From Actinomycetota bacterium (lineage in GTDB: Bacteria > Actinomycetota > Thermoleophilia > RBG-16-64-13), in the NCBI GenBank assembly GCA_018830645.1, contig JAHJSA010000055.1, positions 61,961-125,960 of the forward strand: a DNA stretch of 64,000 nucleotides, written 5' to 3'. Of the stretch, positions 49,804-58,303 are shown piece after piece. Position 1 is the stretch's first letter. Every line of letters begins with the position of its first letter. The position numbers and the translations under genes were made by a program. The notes below the pieces were generated by a model. It ran no database searches. It was not told the origin of the DNA and saw only the letters and a list, made by a program, of their open reading frames with translations.

Positions 49804-50130
49804 ACGCTCACCCGATCTCTTGGTGGCCGACATGCCGAAGTCATCGACAAGATCGAACGCTACGTGGCCGGCATGACCGAGAGCCGTTTCGTCGAAGATG
49901 AGAAGACGTCGGACGCAGTCGTCCGCAATCTGGAGGTCATAGGGGAGGCCGCGAACAGACTTCCCGACGAATACCGGTCGGCCGCCGGTCGCGTGCCTTG
50001 GTCGGAGGTGATTGGTCTCCGCAATCGGATCGTACACGACTACTTCGGCATCGACCTGCGATTGGTATGGGCGATCATCCGTATCAACCTCCCCGAACTG
50101 CGGCACGCACTCCGACAGTTGACGAGTTAA
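49796..50130 (+). pseudogene. HepT (DUF86) HEPN toxin with a one-base frameshift
   Basis: Translation from the ATG at 49796 starts like a HepT (MSRRSPDLLVADM) and shifts at about 49835, where one base is missing. The rest of the family follows in another frame: VIDKIERYVAGMTESRFVED, VVRNLEVIGEAANRLPDEYR and GLRNRIVHDYFGIDLRLVWA, including an intact R-x4-H-x-Y RNase motif. As written, the first frame ends at a stop near 49865. A shorter product from the ATG at 49864 would keep the motif but lose the first helix. Confidence 0.75.
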
Positions 50131-50211
50131 GAAGGCCCAGATGGCCAGGCAGTGCGGTGTCACGAAGACCCAGTTTCTTGACTTGGTTGACTGCCCCATG
50201 GACCGCCAATG

Positions 50212-50382
50212 CTACGAACGGCTCCTGCGCGACAGCGATCTGATCTGAGGGGCGTGCAGCACCAGGCGAGACCTCAGGTAGCGATGTTGTCCAATCTCGG
50301 CCAGTAACTCCAAGAGGCGTTCGACCTTGTCTCTGGTCTGAGGGGCAAAGTCAGTCAGCGGGCTGAGGATGGGCCGGGTCAC
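50212..50382 (-). pseudogene. N-terminal stub of an AbiEii toxin
   Basis: A 56-codon remnant. The GTG start overlaps the stop of the adjacent antitoxin gene (GTGA). It reads TRPILSPLTDFAPQTRDKVE, then RLLELLAEIGQHRYLRSRLV and LH, after which AbiEii similarity stops just before the catalytic G-G-T-A-L motif and the frame ends in APQIRSLSRRSRS. The first residues match the stub at 1900-1968 (MTRPIL), so both derive from related AbiE modules. The whole catalytic part of the toxin is gone. Confidence 0.75.
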
Positions 50383-51194
50383 GCTGTCAAGAACTCCGCC
50401 GGGTCGAGGTGCCGCGGGACGTACAGCGACCACTCAGGAACGAAGCGCGTGGCCGACCTGCGAGGACCGAAGAAGTACGGCCCCCTGCCCAACATGCCGC
50501 GGAAACGCCCCCGATCGGACTCCGTGAGGAGCCAGAGACCCGGACGCGCGAACAGGACCCAGGCCACCCGGGCCGTCACCGCCGGCGACCGCAGCATGTC
50601 CAGGTACTGGACAACCGGCTCGATATTCAGGGTCGGGAAGCCTCCGAGGCTTCGGAACAGCTCCTCGGGACCGCCCGACCATTGCAGTCGGTCAAGGCAG
50701 TCGACGAGGGTCCGCTCCCGCGACGTCGCCCAGAGGAGATCGCGGCCCCGGCGGGTCTGTTCCACCGACGTCCGCCAGGTACCCTCCCGCAGCTGCCGCG
50801 GCGGCGGTCTGAGGCCGGCGAACTCGTGTCCACGGTACGTGACTCGGGCGGGTGTGCCCGACGTCAAGTACGTCACCCGCGTGAACGGCGAGTGCGCGAC
50901 CCCGTGCGCTTCCAGAGCCGAGTGATACGCGATGACGACATCCGCAGCCAGTTTTGAGGCTACCACCAAGGGGTCAGGAACCCGCTCCCGGAACACCCCG
51001 AGCCGGGAGACGTACACCCCCCTGGTGACCCGCTCTACGTAGCCTCGGCGGTACGCCTGGAGGAGGCGATTGTTGACGGTGGAGGCCTTGGTGCCGGGAC
51101 CCAAGGCTCCACGGAACTCGGCAGTGGTGAACACCGCGGTGCGCTCCAAGTACTCCCGCGTCTGTGGTTCCGCACGTGTGGTTGTTGCGTTCAT
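50379..51194 (-). CDS. AbiEi family antitoxin / regulator (orphan)
   Basis: An intact 271-residue AbiEi protein closely related in plan to the one at 1965-2771. Motifs: TREYLERTAVFTTAEFRGAL and YVERVTRGVYVSRLGVFRER (winged helix), VIAYHSALEAHGVAHSPFTR, then TSRERTLVDCLDRLQWSGGP and EELFRSLGGFPTLNIEP. It should still bind its promoter, where an inverted repeat is present 12 bases before the start. Only a stub of the toxin gene remains downstream. Confidence 0.85.
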   Translation of the reverse strand: MNATTTRAEPQTREYLERTAVFTTAEFRGALGPGTKASTVNNRLLQAYRRGYVERVTRGVYVSRLGVFRERVPDPLVVASKLAADVVIAYHSALEAHGVAHSPFTRVTYLTSGTPARVTYRGHEFAGLRPPPRQLREGTWRTSVEQTRRGRDLLWATSRERTLVDCLDRLQWSGGPEELFRSLGGFPTLNIEPVVQYLDMLRSPAVTARVAWVLFARPGLWLLTESDRGRFRGMLGRGPYFFGPRRSATRFVPEWSLYVPRHLDPAEFLTA

Positions 51195-51205
51195 GGTGCT
51201 CGAAA

Positions 51206-51220
51206 TCTATCGTGGATAGA
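51206..51220. promoter_or_regulatory. Inverted repeat upstream of the second abiEi gene
   Basis: TCTATC-GTG-GATAGA, a perfect palindrome with a three-base centre, 12 bases before the start codon. Likely the AbiEi operator. The remaining bases up to 51444 show no gene that I can support. Confidence 0.5.
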
Positions 51221-51444
51221 CTCCGAGCGCAAGTTCGGCAATGGGACCGGCGAGCCGGCACGGAGACTAGGCGACAATCTGGGAACGACCGACGGCCATG
51301 GGTACGCATTGGTCATCGTACTCCGCGGAAACAGCAATCGTCTGAAGGGGAAGGGAAAGGAAAGGAAGCGCCGCAGGCTGAAGTGACGGACCAGTGTTCA
51401 GATCTCGACCGGCGGATTGTGACCAGGTTGTGGCCGGCGTTGAG

Positions 51445-52131
51445 CTACACCGGCCAGAAGTAGTGCGTCGGACCGCAGGGCGACACGATGCGCTCCGCGC
51501 CTTCCGTAGGCTCGGCGTGCAAGTCATGCGACCAGCGACCCGACATGCCCCAGAATAAGGCCAGCGCCGAGACTGCAGCATCCCATTCGTGGTCGTTGGT
51601 GGTGCCGACCGGAATGCCCAGCCAACGGGCCAGCCTCGTATCCATGAGCACCCGGTTGCCCTCGTAGTCGTACTTCTCTCCCGCCAGATGCCTCCAGAGG
51701 ACCTTCGGATGCGTCTCGCTGATCACCAGTGACGGGCGACTCTGTTGAACGGCGATCAAGACGGCCATCCCGTTGAGCCCCATGGATCCAAAGAGGCTGT
51801 TGGGCGACACCACGCTGCTACGAACATCCGTGTAGCGATCCCGCAGCCACCGGTCCGCCGGGCGCCATCCGCCCGGGCCCGTACTCCAACAGGTGAGAGT
51901 GTCGACGCCGATACCGATCAGGGGATCCTGGTCTGCAAGTTGCGCGAGGACGTCCTCTGCCGTCTGGACGGTCTCGGCCACCAGTTTCGTCGGCTTCCCT
52001 TTTCGGAGAGTCAGGAGCGCCAACCCGTGGTTGCCGTCGCCGCCTGGGTCATAGCCCGCGATGACCCCATCCACGAGGAGATCGGCCGAAGCTTCGCGGG
52101 GCGAGGGTGTGCTCATCGGTTCGATGGACAC
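51445..52131 (-). CDS. DUF429 family RNase H-fold protein
   Basis: A 228-residue protein of the predicted nuclease family DUF429. The RNase H fold is suggested by GVIAGYDPGGDGNHGLALLT (first strand with aspartate), IGIGVDTLTCWSTGPGGWRP, VISETHPKVLWRHLAGEKYD and NDHEWDAAVSALALFWGM (last acidic residue before a helix). Members are uncharacterised. It is the last gene of a three-gene operon with an AAA ATPase and an unknown protein, eight bases after the latter. The GTG at 52131 or the ATG at 52116 could be the start. Confidence 0.75.
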   Translation of the reverse strand: MSIEPMSTPSPREASADLLVDGVIAGYDPGGDGNHGLALLTLRKGKPTKLVAETVQTAEDVLAQLADQDPLIGIGVDTLTCWSTGPGGWRPADRWLRDRYTDVRSSVVSPNSLFGSMGLNGMAVLIAVQQSRPSLVISETHPKVLWRHLAGEKYDYEGNRVLMDTRLARWLGIPVGTTNDHEWDAAVSALALFWGMSGRWSHDLHAEPTEGAERIVSPCGPTHYFWPV

Positions 52132-52139
52132 GTGGGCCT

Positions 52140-52781
52140 CTACCCCCTCTGCCAGAGGGCATGGTCCAGCATCTTGACCGTCGGGGTGGGCGTCACTTCG
52201 CCCGCAAGCTCCCAGAGCCGCAGGAACCGGCCCACGTACCAGTAGTAGTTGGGTTCGTACTGGGGCGGCCGGGGGAGGAGTTGCTGGGTCGGCTGGTATC
52301 TCGGAATGTGCGGGGCCATCACCTTGCCGATGGCCTCCACGACCCTGGAATCGAAGATGGGCACGAGGTCGCAGTGGAAGTGAAGGTACTTGGACGCGAA
52401 GGAGGTCGGTCGCACGCCGCCACAGTGTAGGGCCAGCTGGTCCACGAGTTTCGCGTGCTCCTCGACGATCGTCATCAGGGCGTCGGGATTGATGCCGTCG
52501 AGGCCGGAGAGCCGAGTGAGGGACGCGCCGACATGCACCCGAGAATCCACCAGCGCCTGCGCCACCCGGGTCTCTCCATCCGCGCCTGCAGCAGTGGGGA
52601 TAGAACGGGAGATGCCCGCCGCGTAGACACGATTGATGAAAGCGACCTTCGTGTACACGTCGATGAAGGAGTCATGACCTCGGCGGACACACAGATCGTA
52701 GAGCTCGCGGTCGGCTGCAGCCCAACCATTCTGGTAGTCAGTCCAGGCATCTGAGAGCCACGAGGCTAGGTTGGCGACCAC
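52140..52781 (-). CDS. Uncharacterised protein, middle gene of the AAA-DUF429 operon
   Basis: A 213-residue protein that I do not recognise with certainty. It is mainly helical, with AFINRVYAAGISRSIPTAAG, then HVGASLTRLSGLDGINPDAL and FASKYLHFHCDLVPIFDSRV. The phrase SFASKYLHFH...PIFDSR is typical of proteins with a glycosylase-like helix-hairpin-helix fold (some DUF families related to 8-oxoguanine glycosylases), but catalytic residues are not identifiable. It is five bases downstream of the AAA gene and eight bases upstream of the DUF429 gene. Confidence 0.6.
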   Translation of the reverse strand: MVANLASWLSDAWTDYQNGWAAADRELYDLCVRRGHDSFIDVYTKVAFINRVYAAGISRSIPTAAGADGETRVAQALVDSRVHVGASLTRLSGLDGINPDALMTIVEEHAKLVDQLALHCGGVRPTSFASKYLHFHCDLVPIFDSRVVEAIGKVMAPHIPRYQPTQQLLPRPPQYEPNYYWYVGRFLRLWELAGEVTPTPTVKMLDHALWQRG

Positions 52782-52786
52782 GTTCT

Positions 52787-53980
52787 CTACTCCCTCACTT
52801 CCGCAAGATCCGAGTGACGCCGAAGCATGTATCTGTCGAACTGGGGAACGGTGAACGCCGCATACCCATGGCCGGGGGTGTAGAGAAGGCCCTTGTCGAT
52901 CAACCTCGAGCGCACGGGCCCCGCTTGCTCCGTCGTTCGGTCAATCCCGCGGGCGACCTCGCTTGCCCGATGGGCTTGAGGACCAAGTTCGGCCATCGCG
53001 TAGAGGTACCGAAGCTCCAGCTCGGTAGTCCGCTCGGCCCGAACGCGGAAGAAACTCTCGTCGAGTTTCGCCTCCACAAGGGGAAGGACGGACGTGGCGT
53101 CGGCATGGGAGATAGGCGACCCAGGTGACTCGTCCCACACGATCTTGCCGTACTCCTGCAGGAAGTATGGGTAACCTTGCGTGTAGTCCACGATGAAGTC
53201 GATAGCGTCGCCCTCGAACTCGATCCCGAGATCGTGAGCGGGTAGCACGAGAGCATCTCGAGCATCTGTTTTGGGGTCTAGCTCCCCGATAGCGGGGAAG
53301 CGAAAGAGCCTCTCGCTGTACGACTTCGCCTCTCCGGCAAGGCGAGGTATCTGCGGCAGACCGGCCCCCACCAGGGTGATCGGCAGAGATCTCCGGGCAC
53401 ATCTGTGGAGAGCGGCGATCAGAGCTTCGAGCTCGCCGGGCCGCAGATACTGGATCTCATCCAGGAGGAAGATGACCCCCGTCCGCTGCTCCTGAGCAGC
53501 CTCACCGGTCGCGACAAACAAGTCCGTCAGATCCTCCGAGAGCGTACCACTGTCTCCCACACCTACGAGCGCGTCGATATCGAGGCCGGCCGTCATCGCG
53601 CCATCCGGATTGAACGTGACGGTGAACGACTTGAGAATCGAGGCTGCCCTGGCCAAGCGATTCGTCCACCGAACCTTTGGCGCGAGTTGGAGGAGCGCAC
53701 GTCGGACCTGAGACGCCATCTTCGAGCCAAATAGGGAGGTCTTCTCCACCTCCCACTCAACCGTGGCCCACTCCCGCGCTTCGGCCTTCTCCCTGAAGAC
53801 CTCGAGCAGCACGGTCTTGCCGACACCTCTAAGACCGGTGATGATCATCGACTGCTCAGCGTAGCCGTTCTCGAGACGCTCGAGCAGTACGTCGAACGAC
53901 TCGATCTGATCATCGCGACCGACGAGGGCCGGAGGTTTCGTGCCTGCGCCCGGTGCAAACGGGTTCTTGCGCGGATCCAT
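52787..53980 (-). CDS. AAA ATPase (ORC/STAND-like)
   Basis: A 397-residue ATPase. It opens KNPFAPGAGTKPPALVGRDD, then SMIITGLRGVGKTVLLEVFR (Walker A) and GVIFLLDEIQYLRPGELEAL (Walker B), followed by ITLVGAGLPQIPRLAGEAKS (sensor) and DFIVDYTQGYPYFLQEYGKI. A C-terminal winged helix is suggested by RASEVARGIDRTTEQAGPVR and LIDKGLLYTPGHGYAAFTVP. Such ATPases of the AAA_16 type serve in defence, signalling or plasmid-like systems. First gene of the operon, starting at ATG 53980 after GGGGGTGG. Confidence 0.82.
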   Translation of the reverse strand: MDPRKNPFAPGAGTKPPALVGRDDQIESFDVLLERLENGYAEQSMIITGLRGVGKTVLLEVFREKAEAREWATVEWEVEKTSLFGSKMASQVRRALLQLAPKVRWTNRLARAASILKSFTVTFNPDGAMTAGLDIDALVGVGDSGTLSEDLTDLFVATGEAAQEQRTGVIFLLDEIQYLRPGELEALIAALHRCARRSLPITLVGAGLPQIPRLAGEAKSYSERLFRFPAIGELDPKTDARDALVLPAHDLGIEFEGDAIDFIVDYTQGYPYFLQEYGKIVWDESPGSPISHADATSVLPLVEAKLDESFFRVRAERTTELELRYLYAMAELGPQAHRASEVARGIDRTTEQAGPVRSRLIDKGLLYTPGHGYAAFTVPQFDRYMLRRHSDLAEVRE

Positions 53981-53996
53981 GACCACCCCCTTTACA

Positions 53997-54029
53997 GACT
54001 AAACGTATCTTATCGCTGCTCGTTTAGTC
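53997..54029. promoter_or_regulatory. Inverted repeat in front of the AAA-DUF429 operon
   Basis: GACTAAACG-(15 nt)-CGTTTAGTC, perfect nine-base arms, 17 bases upstream of the AAA start. It may be an operator; no regulator gene is in the operon, so the ATPase (which has a winged helix) could bind it. Confidence 0.5.
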
Positions 54030-54202
54030 GTGTCTAGTCTGTCAAGAGTCCGTCAAGACTTGGGACCCTCCCCCCGCGAACGCCCTGCTGAAGAACTCAC
54101 ACACCTCATCCCCGCACCCCCGGATGCCGATGAACAGAGGAATCGACCACTCGGGCGACGAACGGTTCTGTTCGCGTCGAAGTTCCAAGCGGGGGAGCGG
54201 CG

Positions 54203-55621
54203 TTGGCGGAAGACTTGGCAAGCGGCGCGAACGGGAACTGGAACGGATCGCGTCCGCCCTTGCCGCAGCCGCCCGCCCACCCTGCCGGCGGCGCCCTGGC
54301 TGAAGCCCGCGGCGCCCCGGACGTCTTCATGCACATCATCGAGCAATCGATGTTGGTGGCCGCGCACCTGCGCGACGACTACTTCGACACCACGCTCGCC
54401 GTCGCGGACGCGCTCCGCGAGATGGCATCCGGTCCCAACGGTCTCCTCGCCATCGGCACCCTCTCGAAGACCGACCTCGAGCCGAGGACGGTCGCCTTCG
54501 TCGACGGCGGCATCGGGCGGGTGAACCTCAACCTGGCCGTGCCGGTGATCGTGCGGGCCGGCATCTTCCGGGTCAAGGAGGGCGAGACCGACCCCGACCT
54601 CCACGAGACCTTCGCTCACTTCCCCCTGGTCTTGGGCGAGCTCGACGGCGGATTGAAGACCGACGCCGGCTACGCCACCGTGGTGCGGGCGCTGGTGGAA
54701 GCCATGGCCCTGCGCGCGGTGATGTACGAGCCTGACTTCCGCGACGTCGACCTCGTCATGCTGCACGGCCCGCTCGTCTACCTGGCCGACCCCCTGTTCC
54801 GCCACTGGTTCCCCAAGTGCGACCTACACCGCATCTTGGGCGCGGGACCCGGCGCCGAGGAAGTGGTCGCCGGCTTCGATCGCTGGTGCGGACGGTGCCG
54901 CTACACGGCGAGCGACGACTGCCGTGCCTCACGTGCCGCCGACCAGACCCCCGCCATGTGCGTGCTCGCCTTCCTCCTCGAAGACGTCGTCGAGTGCTGC
55001 CGTCGGAAGGGCAAGCTGCTCTGCGGCGTGGTGGAGCGCTCCTCCGCTCGGGGTCTGGTGCGGCGATGCCTGCGAAAGCTCGCCGACTCCGGCCATCCGG
55101 CTCTGACGGCCTTGACCGCCCAGATGAGCGCCACCGGGAACCGCAAGGTCTCGGCGCGGCTGGTAGAGGACGTGCTCGAAGCCACCCGCTACCGCGACTC
55201 GATGCTCATGGCCCTCGCGCTTCGCCGCGGCGAGTACACCGAGCCCGAACCGCTGGTGAAGGGCGGGAACGACCGACGACAGGCCCTCTTCCCCGCGGTG
55301 CTCTCGTCGTATCTGCGCCCCACCCGCTCCCGGCCGCTGCGCGTGGAGATGCCCGACTGGCTGAGCCAGAGCGAGCAGGTGGAGGTGCTCAGCCGGGTCT
55401 ACGCCTACGCCGACCTCCTGCCGGGATATGCCTTCCCCATCGGACTGGACATCGTCGACAAGTACACCGCCATCCCGGGCTGGATGACCAAGGCCTTCGA
55501 GACCAACATCCGCTGGGAGTATGGCCGCCTCATGGCCGGCCAGCCGCCACAACTGGGCCACCTGGCCGACCACATGTTCTTCCAGCCGGGCAGATCCCGG
55601 GCCACCCGTCCCGGAGTCTGA
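54203..55621 (+). CDS. nurA: NurA domain nuclease
   Basis: A 472-residue protein with a NurA nuclease domain: TVAFVDGGIGRVNLNLAVPV (motif I aspartate), VDLVMLHGPLVYLADPL and the late PIGLDIVDKYTAIPGWM. A cysteine-rich insert FDRWCGRCRYTASDDCRASR may bind metal. NurA is a 5'-3' nuclease that resects DNA ends together with HerA. The TTG start at 54203 follows GGGGGAG. The HerA gene starts 17 bases downstream, the usual pairing. Confidence 0.8.
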   Translation: MAEDLASGANGNWNGSRPPLPQPPAHPAGGALAEARGAPDVFMHIIEQSMLVAAHLRDDYFDTTLAVADALREMASGPNGLLAIGTLSKTDLEPRTVAFVDGGIGRVNLNLAVPVIVRAGIFRVKEGETDPDLHETFAHFPLVLGELDGGLKTDAGYATVVRALVEAMALRAVMYEPDFRDVDLVMLHGPLVYLADPLFRHWFPKCDLHRILGAGPGAEEVVAGFDRWCGRCRYTASDDCRASRAADQTPAMCVLAFLLEDVVECCRRKGKLLCGVVERSSARGLVRRCLRKLADSGHPALTALTAQMSATGNRKVSARLVEDVLEATRYRDSMLMALALRRGEYTEPEPLVKGGNDRRQALFPAVLSSYLRPTRSRPLRVEMPDWLSQSEQVEVLSRVYAYADLLPGYAFPIGLDIVDKYTAIPGWMTKAFETNIRWEYGRLMAGQPPQLGHLADHMFFQPGRSRATRPGV

Positions 55622-55638
55622 GAAGGAGCGTACGCCGC

Positions 55639-57354
55639 ATGCCGAACCACGATGGAAGTCAGGGGTCCGGGGTCCACACCGACGACGCACCAGGAGGCCC
55701 TCCCTCCGACGCCCCTCTCCGCACCCCGGTGGGCACGGTGGTGGGCCTCACCTCCACGCGCGATTTCCAGATGGCCACCGCCCCCGATGCCGTGCAACTG
55801 CAAGACCTGGTCGTGGTCGACGATGACGGCCGCCGCGTCTGGGCCAAGGTGGCCCGCATCGAGCGTCTGAACCCGCTCTTCCCCAGGGAGGCGGCCCAGG
55901 AGCTCGCCTTCCAGGGCAAGAAGGTCTACGACGCACCCTTCTCGGTCAGTCGGGAGATGGTGACGGCCGAGTGCATCGTCGTGGGCGAGGAGCAAGACGG
56001 CCGGTTGGAGCCCCCCGTCTACCCGGTGCGGCCGGCGAGCCAGGTGGTGCGCCCCCTGCCCGCGGAGGCGGAGGCGCTCGTCTCGGGAGGCATCAAGGCC
56101 CACCACCGTCTGCGCCTCGGGCACCTCAAGGCCAACCCCGCCGTGGGTGCCTTCGTGGACGCCCAGGCGGTGGTCGCCCGCCATCTCGGCGTCCTGGCCA
56201 CCACCGGCGCCGGCAAGACCGTCGCGGTGCGCCGCATCATCGAAGAACTCATGACCAAGGAGTACCCGCTCCTCGTCTTCGACCCCCACGGCGACTACAT
56301 CGGCCTGCACATCGCCCGCAAGGTCGAGGTGACCACGTACCTGCCGCGCATCGACCTCGCCGGCGAGTCGTCCGAGCGCGTGCTCTCCTACCTGGTCGGC
56401 CTGAGCAACGCCCCGCTCACCGAGGCCCAGTACTCCCTGGCGGCGGCGATGGTCGACGTCTTGACGTACGACTCGAGTCGCCCGCGGGTGGCCCAGGCGC
56501 TGGCCGATCTCGGCCTGCCCCCGCTCACAAAGAACTTGGCCGACGACCACTTCTTCGCCCTGGGCGAGTTCGCCGACCGCCTTCGCGACGCCAAGGGCGA
56601 GGGGCGCACGCCGAAGCAGCTGACCTCCATCAACTCCGGCCTCGACTTCTTCAGCCCCGCCACGGCCCAAGTGGTAGGTCGCCGCTGCTCCGTAGCCGGC
56701 AAGCGCCTCGCCGAGATGCTGCGTCACGGCTGGCACATGGCCCAGCGCAACCAGCACTTCCTCGAGGAGAAGATGCACGTGCCGCGCGAGCGCGCCCAGG
56801 TGCGCGACCTCCCTCCGGCCGACAAGCTGCACACCATCCTCGGGAAGGGGCGCGTGGCCATCCTGTCCCTCGAGGGCTACAGCGACGAGATCCGCCAGAC
56901 CATCGTGGCCCAGGTGATGGAGCAGCTCCTGCGCGACCGCATCGACGACCGGGTCCCGCGCTTCTTGACCGTCGTGGAGGAGGCCCACAACTTCGTGCCC
57001 AACCGCATCGACGACCAGGGCGCCCCCTCGCTACCCGTGCTCAAGCAGATCGCTTCCGAGGGCCGCAAGTACGGCATGGGCCTGGTGCTGGTGAGCCAGC
57101 GCCCCGCCCGCCTCGACGCCACCGTGCTCTCCCAGTGCAACTCCTTCATGATCCTGCGCATCGTCAACCCTAGCGACCAGCAGTACGTGCGTCAGGTGAT
57201 CGAGTCCCTGGGCGAGGACGACGTCCGCCTCCTCCCCGACCTCTCCACCGGCGACGCCCTACTCTCCGGCCAGTTCGTGCGCTTCCCCGTGGTGGTGCAC
57301 GTGGAGCCCGGGAAGGCCGAGGGGCGGTACGAGGAGGAGGACTTTCTTGGGTAG
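55639..57354 (+). CDS. herA: HerA family DNA translocase/helicase
   Basis: A 571-residue hexameric ATPase of the HerA/FtsK superfamily. Walker A: GVLATTGAGKTVAVRRIIEE; Walker B: FLTVVEEAHNFVPNRIDDQG; other conserved stretches are LLVFDPHGDYIGLHIARK and MGLVLVSQRPARLDATVLSQ with an arginine finger candidate in ILRIVNPSDQQYVRQ. The N-terminal HAS barrel covers about residues 25-150 (GTVVGLTSTRDFQMATAPDA). With NurA it processes DNA ends; in bacteria such pairs are found in recombination and in anti-phage loci. Start after AAGGAG. Confidence 0.9.
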   Translation: MPNHDGSQGSGVHTDDAPGGPPSDAPLRTPVGTVVGLTSTRDFQMATAPDAVQLQDLVVVDDDGRRVWAKVARIERLNPLFPREAAQELAFQGKKVYDAPFSVSREMVTAECIVVGEEQDGRLEPPVYPVRPASQVVRPLPAEAEALVSGGIKAHHRLRLGHLKANPAVGAFVDAQAVVARHLGVLATTGAGKTVAVRRIIEELMTKEYPLLVFDPHGDYIGLHIARKVEVTTYLPRIDLAGESSERVLSYLVGLSNAPLTEAQYSLAAAMVDVLTYDSSRPRVAQALADLGLPPLTKNLADDHFFALGEFADRLRDAKGEGRTPKQLTSINSGLDFFSPATAQVVGRRCSVAGKRLAEMLRHGWHMAQRNQHFLEEKMHVPRERAQVRDLPPADKLHTILGKGRVAILSLEGYSDEIRQTIVAQVMEQLLRDRIDDRVPRFLTVVEEAHNFVPNRIDDQGAPSLPVLKQIASEGRKYGMGLVLVSQRPARLDATVLSQCNSFMILRIVNPSDQQYVRQVIESLGEDDVRLLPDLSTGDALLSGQFVRFPVVVHVEPGKAEGRYEEEDFLG

Positions 57355-57397
57355 GTGGGGGTGGAGCTACGGTGTCCCCTGTGTTCGACAACCCAGT

Positions 57398-57439
57398 AGT
57401 TGACCACCTCGATCATCGAAAAGTTGACCACCCATGATC
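57398..57439. repeat. Short repeats resembling a transposon end
   Basis: AGTTGACCACC occurs twice (57398-57408 and 57422-57432), and GATCAT/ATGATC (57411-57416 and 57434-57439) flank the second copy. Terminal repeats of this type occur in IS21- and IS481-like elements, but no transposase is left. The rest of 57355-57621 holds no gene that I can support. Confidence 0.35.
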
Positions 57440-57621
57440 ACTTGGTTGGTTGCGTCGCCTCACGCTTGCTGGGAGAGGGCTTGGGGGCCCCGAGCGCCTG
57501 TCGTTCGGCGCAGGTGAAGCCCCCGGTGGCCGGAACCGCCATTCAGGGCGTCACCATCCCGAGAGTTGTCCCAGCCAATCTGGCAGCGGTCATTTTGCTC
57601 GAGGCGAGCCCGGACTAGATA

Positions 57622-58269
57622 CTAGACGCCGAACACGTAGTAGAGGTGCATTGCGCCCGCGGGGTCACAAGTCACATCCCACCCGGTGATGACCACAACT
57701 CCCGTGTCTCCGTTCGTCCTTCGATGGTCCGACTGCTCCAATGAAACGCCAACGACAATCGAACTCCGCTCACCTTCGATTTTCAACTTCCGGCAAGAGG
57801 GCTGCCGCTTCAGGCCGCAAGCACCCGCCCACAGAACCAGCTTGAGCGATCGGAGGCCCTGCGGATTGAGCAACGCCACCCTCTTCCCCACATTCGTTCC
57901 GGGCTCCATACGGGGCAACGAATCGAGATCCTCCACCGGAATCGTGGCGAGGTGATCCCCGTCGAGTTTCGCAAACGGCGTCGCAACTACTCGATCGGCA
58001 ACTTCGCCCTCGGGGCTTTCGAGGGTCATCTGCCCTTCCGGGTGGAACGAGATCTTCGGCGGTTGCGCCGCGTTCACCTCCAGGCCCTTGCGGAACTTGA
58101 TGTCGGTGCTGGCTTGCCCCTTGGGAATCACCGCCCGGTCGTAGTAGTAATGGCGATTCGGAGACTCCGGGAAGAGGTAGTAACTCCCATCGCGGCCGAT
58201 GGTCATCTTGCACACCTTCCGAAAGATCTGGTCCCCGTGCTTGATGACGAAGTATCTCTCTCGAGTCAT
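57622..58269 (-). CDS. Uncharacterised protein downstream of the DUF499 ATPase
   Basis: A 215-residue protein that I do not recognise. It begins MTRERYFVIKHGDQIFRKVC, then TIGRDGSYYLFPESPNRHYY, and appears rich in beta strands. The second half has VGKRVALLNPQGLRSLKLVL and ends with VTCDPAGAMHLYYVFGV. The gene starts 35 bases after the DUF499 gene and is co-directional with it. It is probably the third gene of that operon and may be a substrate or effector adaptor; this is inference from position. Confidence 0.6.
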   Translation of the reverse strand: MTRERYFVIKHGDQIFRKVCKMTIGRDGSYYLFPESPNRHYYYDRAVIPKGQASTDIKFRKGLEVNAAQPPKISFHPEGQMTLESPEGEVADRVVATPFAKLDGDHLATIPVEDLDSLPRMEPGTNVGKRVALLNPQGLRSLKLVLWAGACGLKRQPSCRKLKIEGERSSIVVGVSLEQSDHRRTNGDTGVVVITGWDVTCDPAGAMHLYYVFGV

Positions 58270-58303
58270 CCCGAACCGTGGTCGAGGCGGGGCGACACGC
58301 CGC

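Noticed and set aside
57450..57689. Possible small gene after HerA
   Set aside because: No recognisable family, poor ribosome site, and overlap with transposon-end-like repeats; composition does not favour coding.
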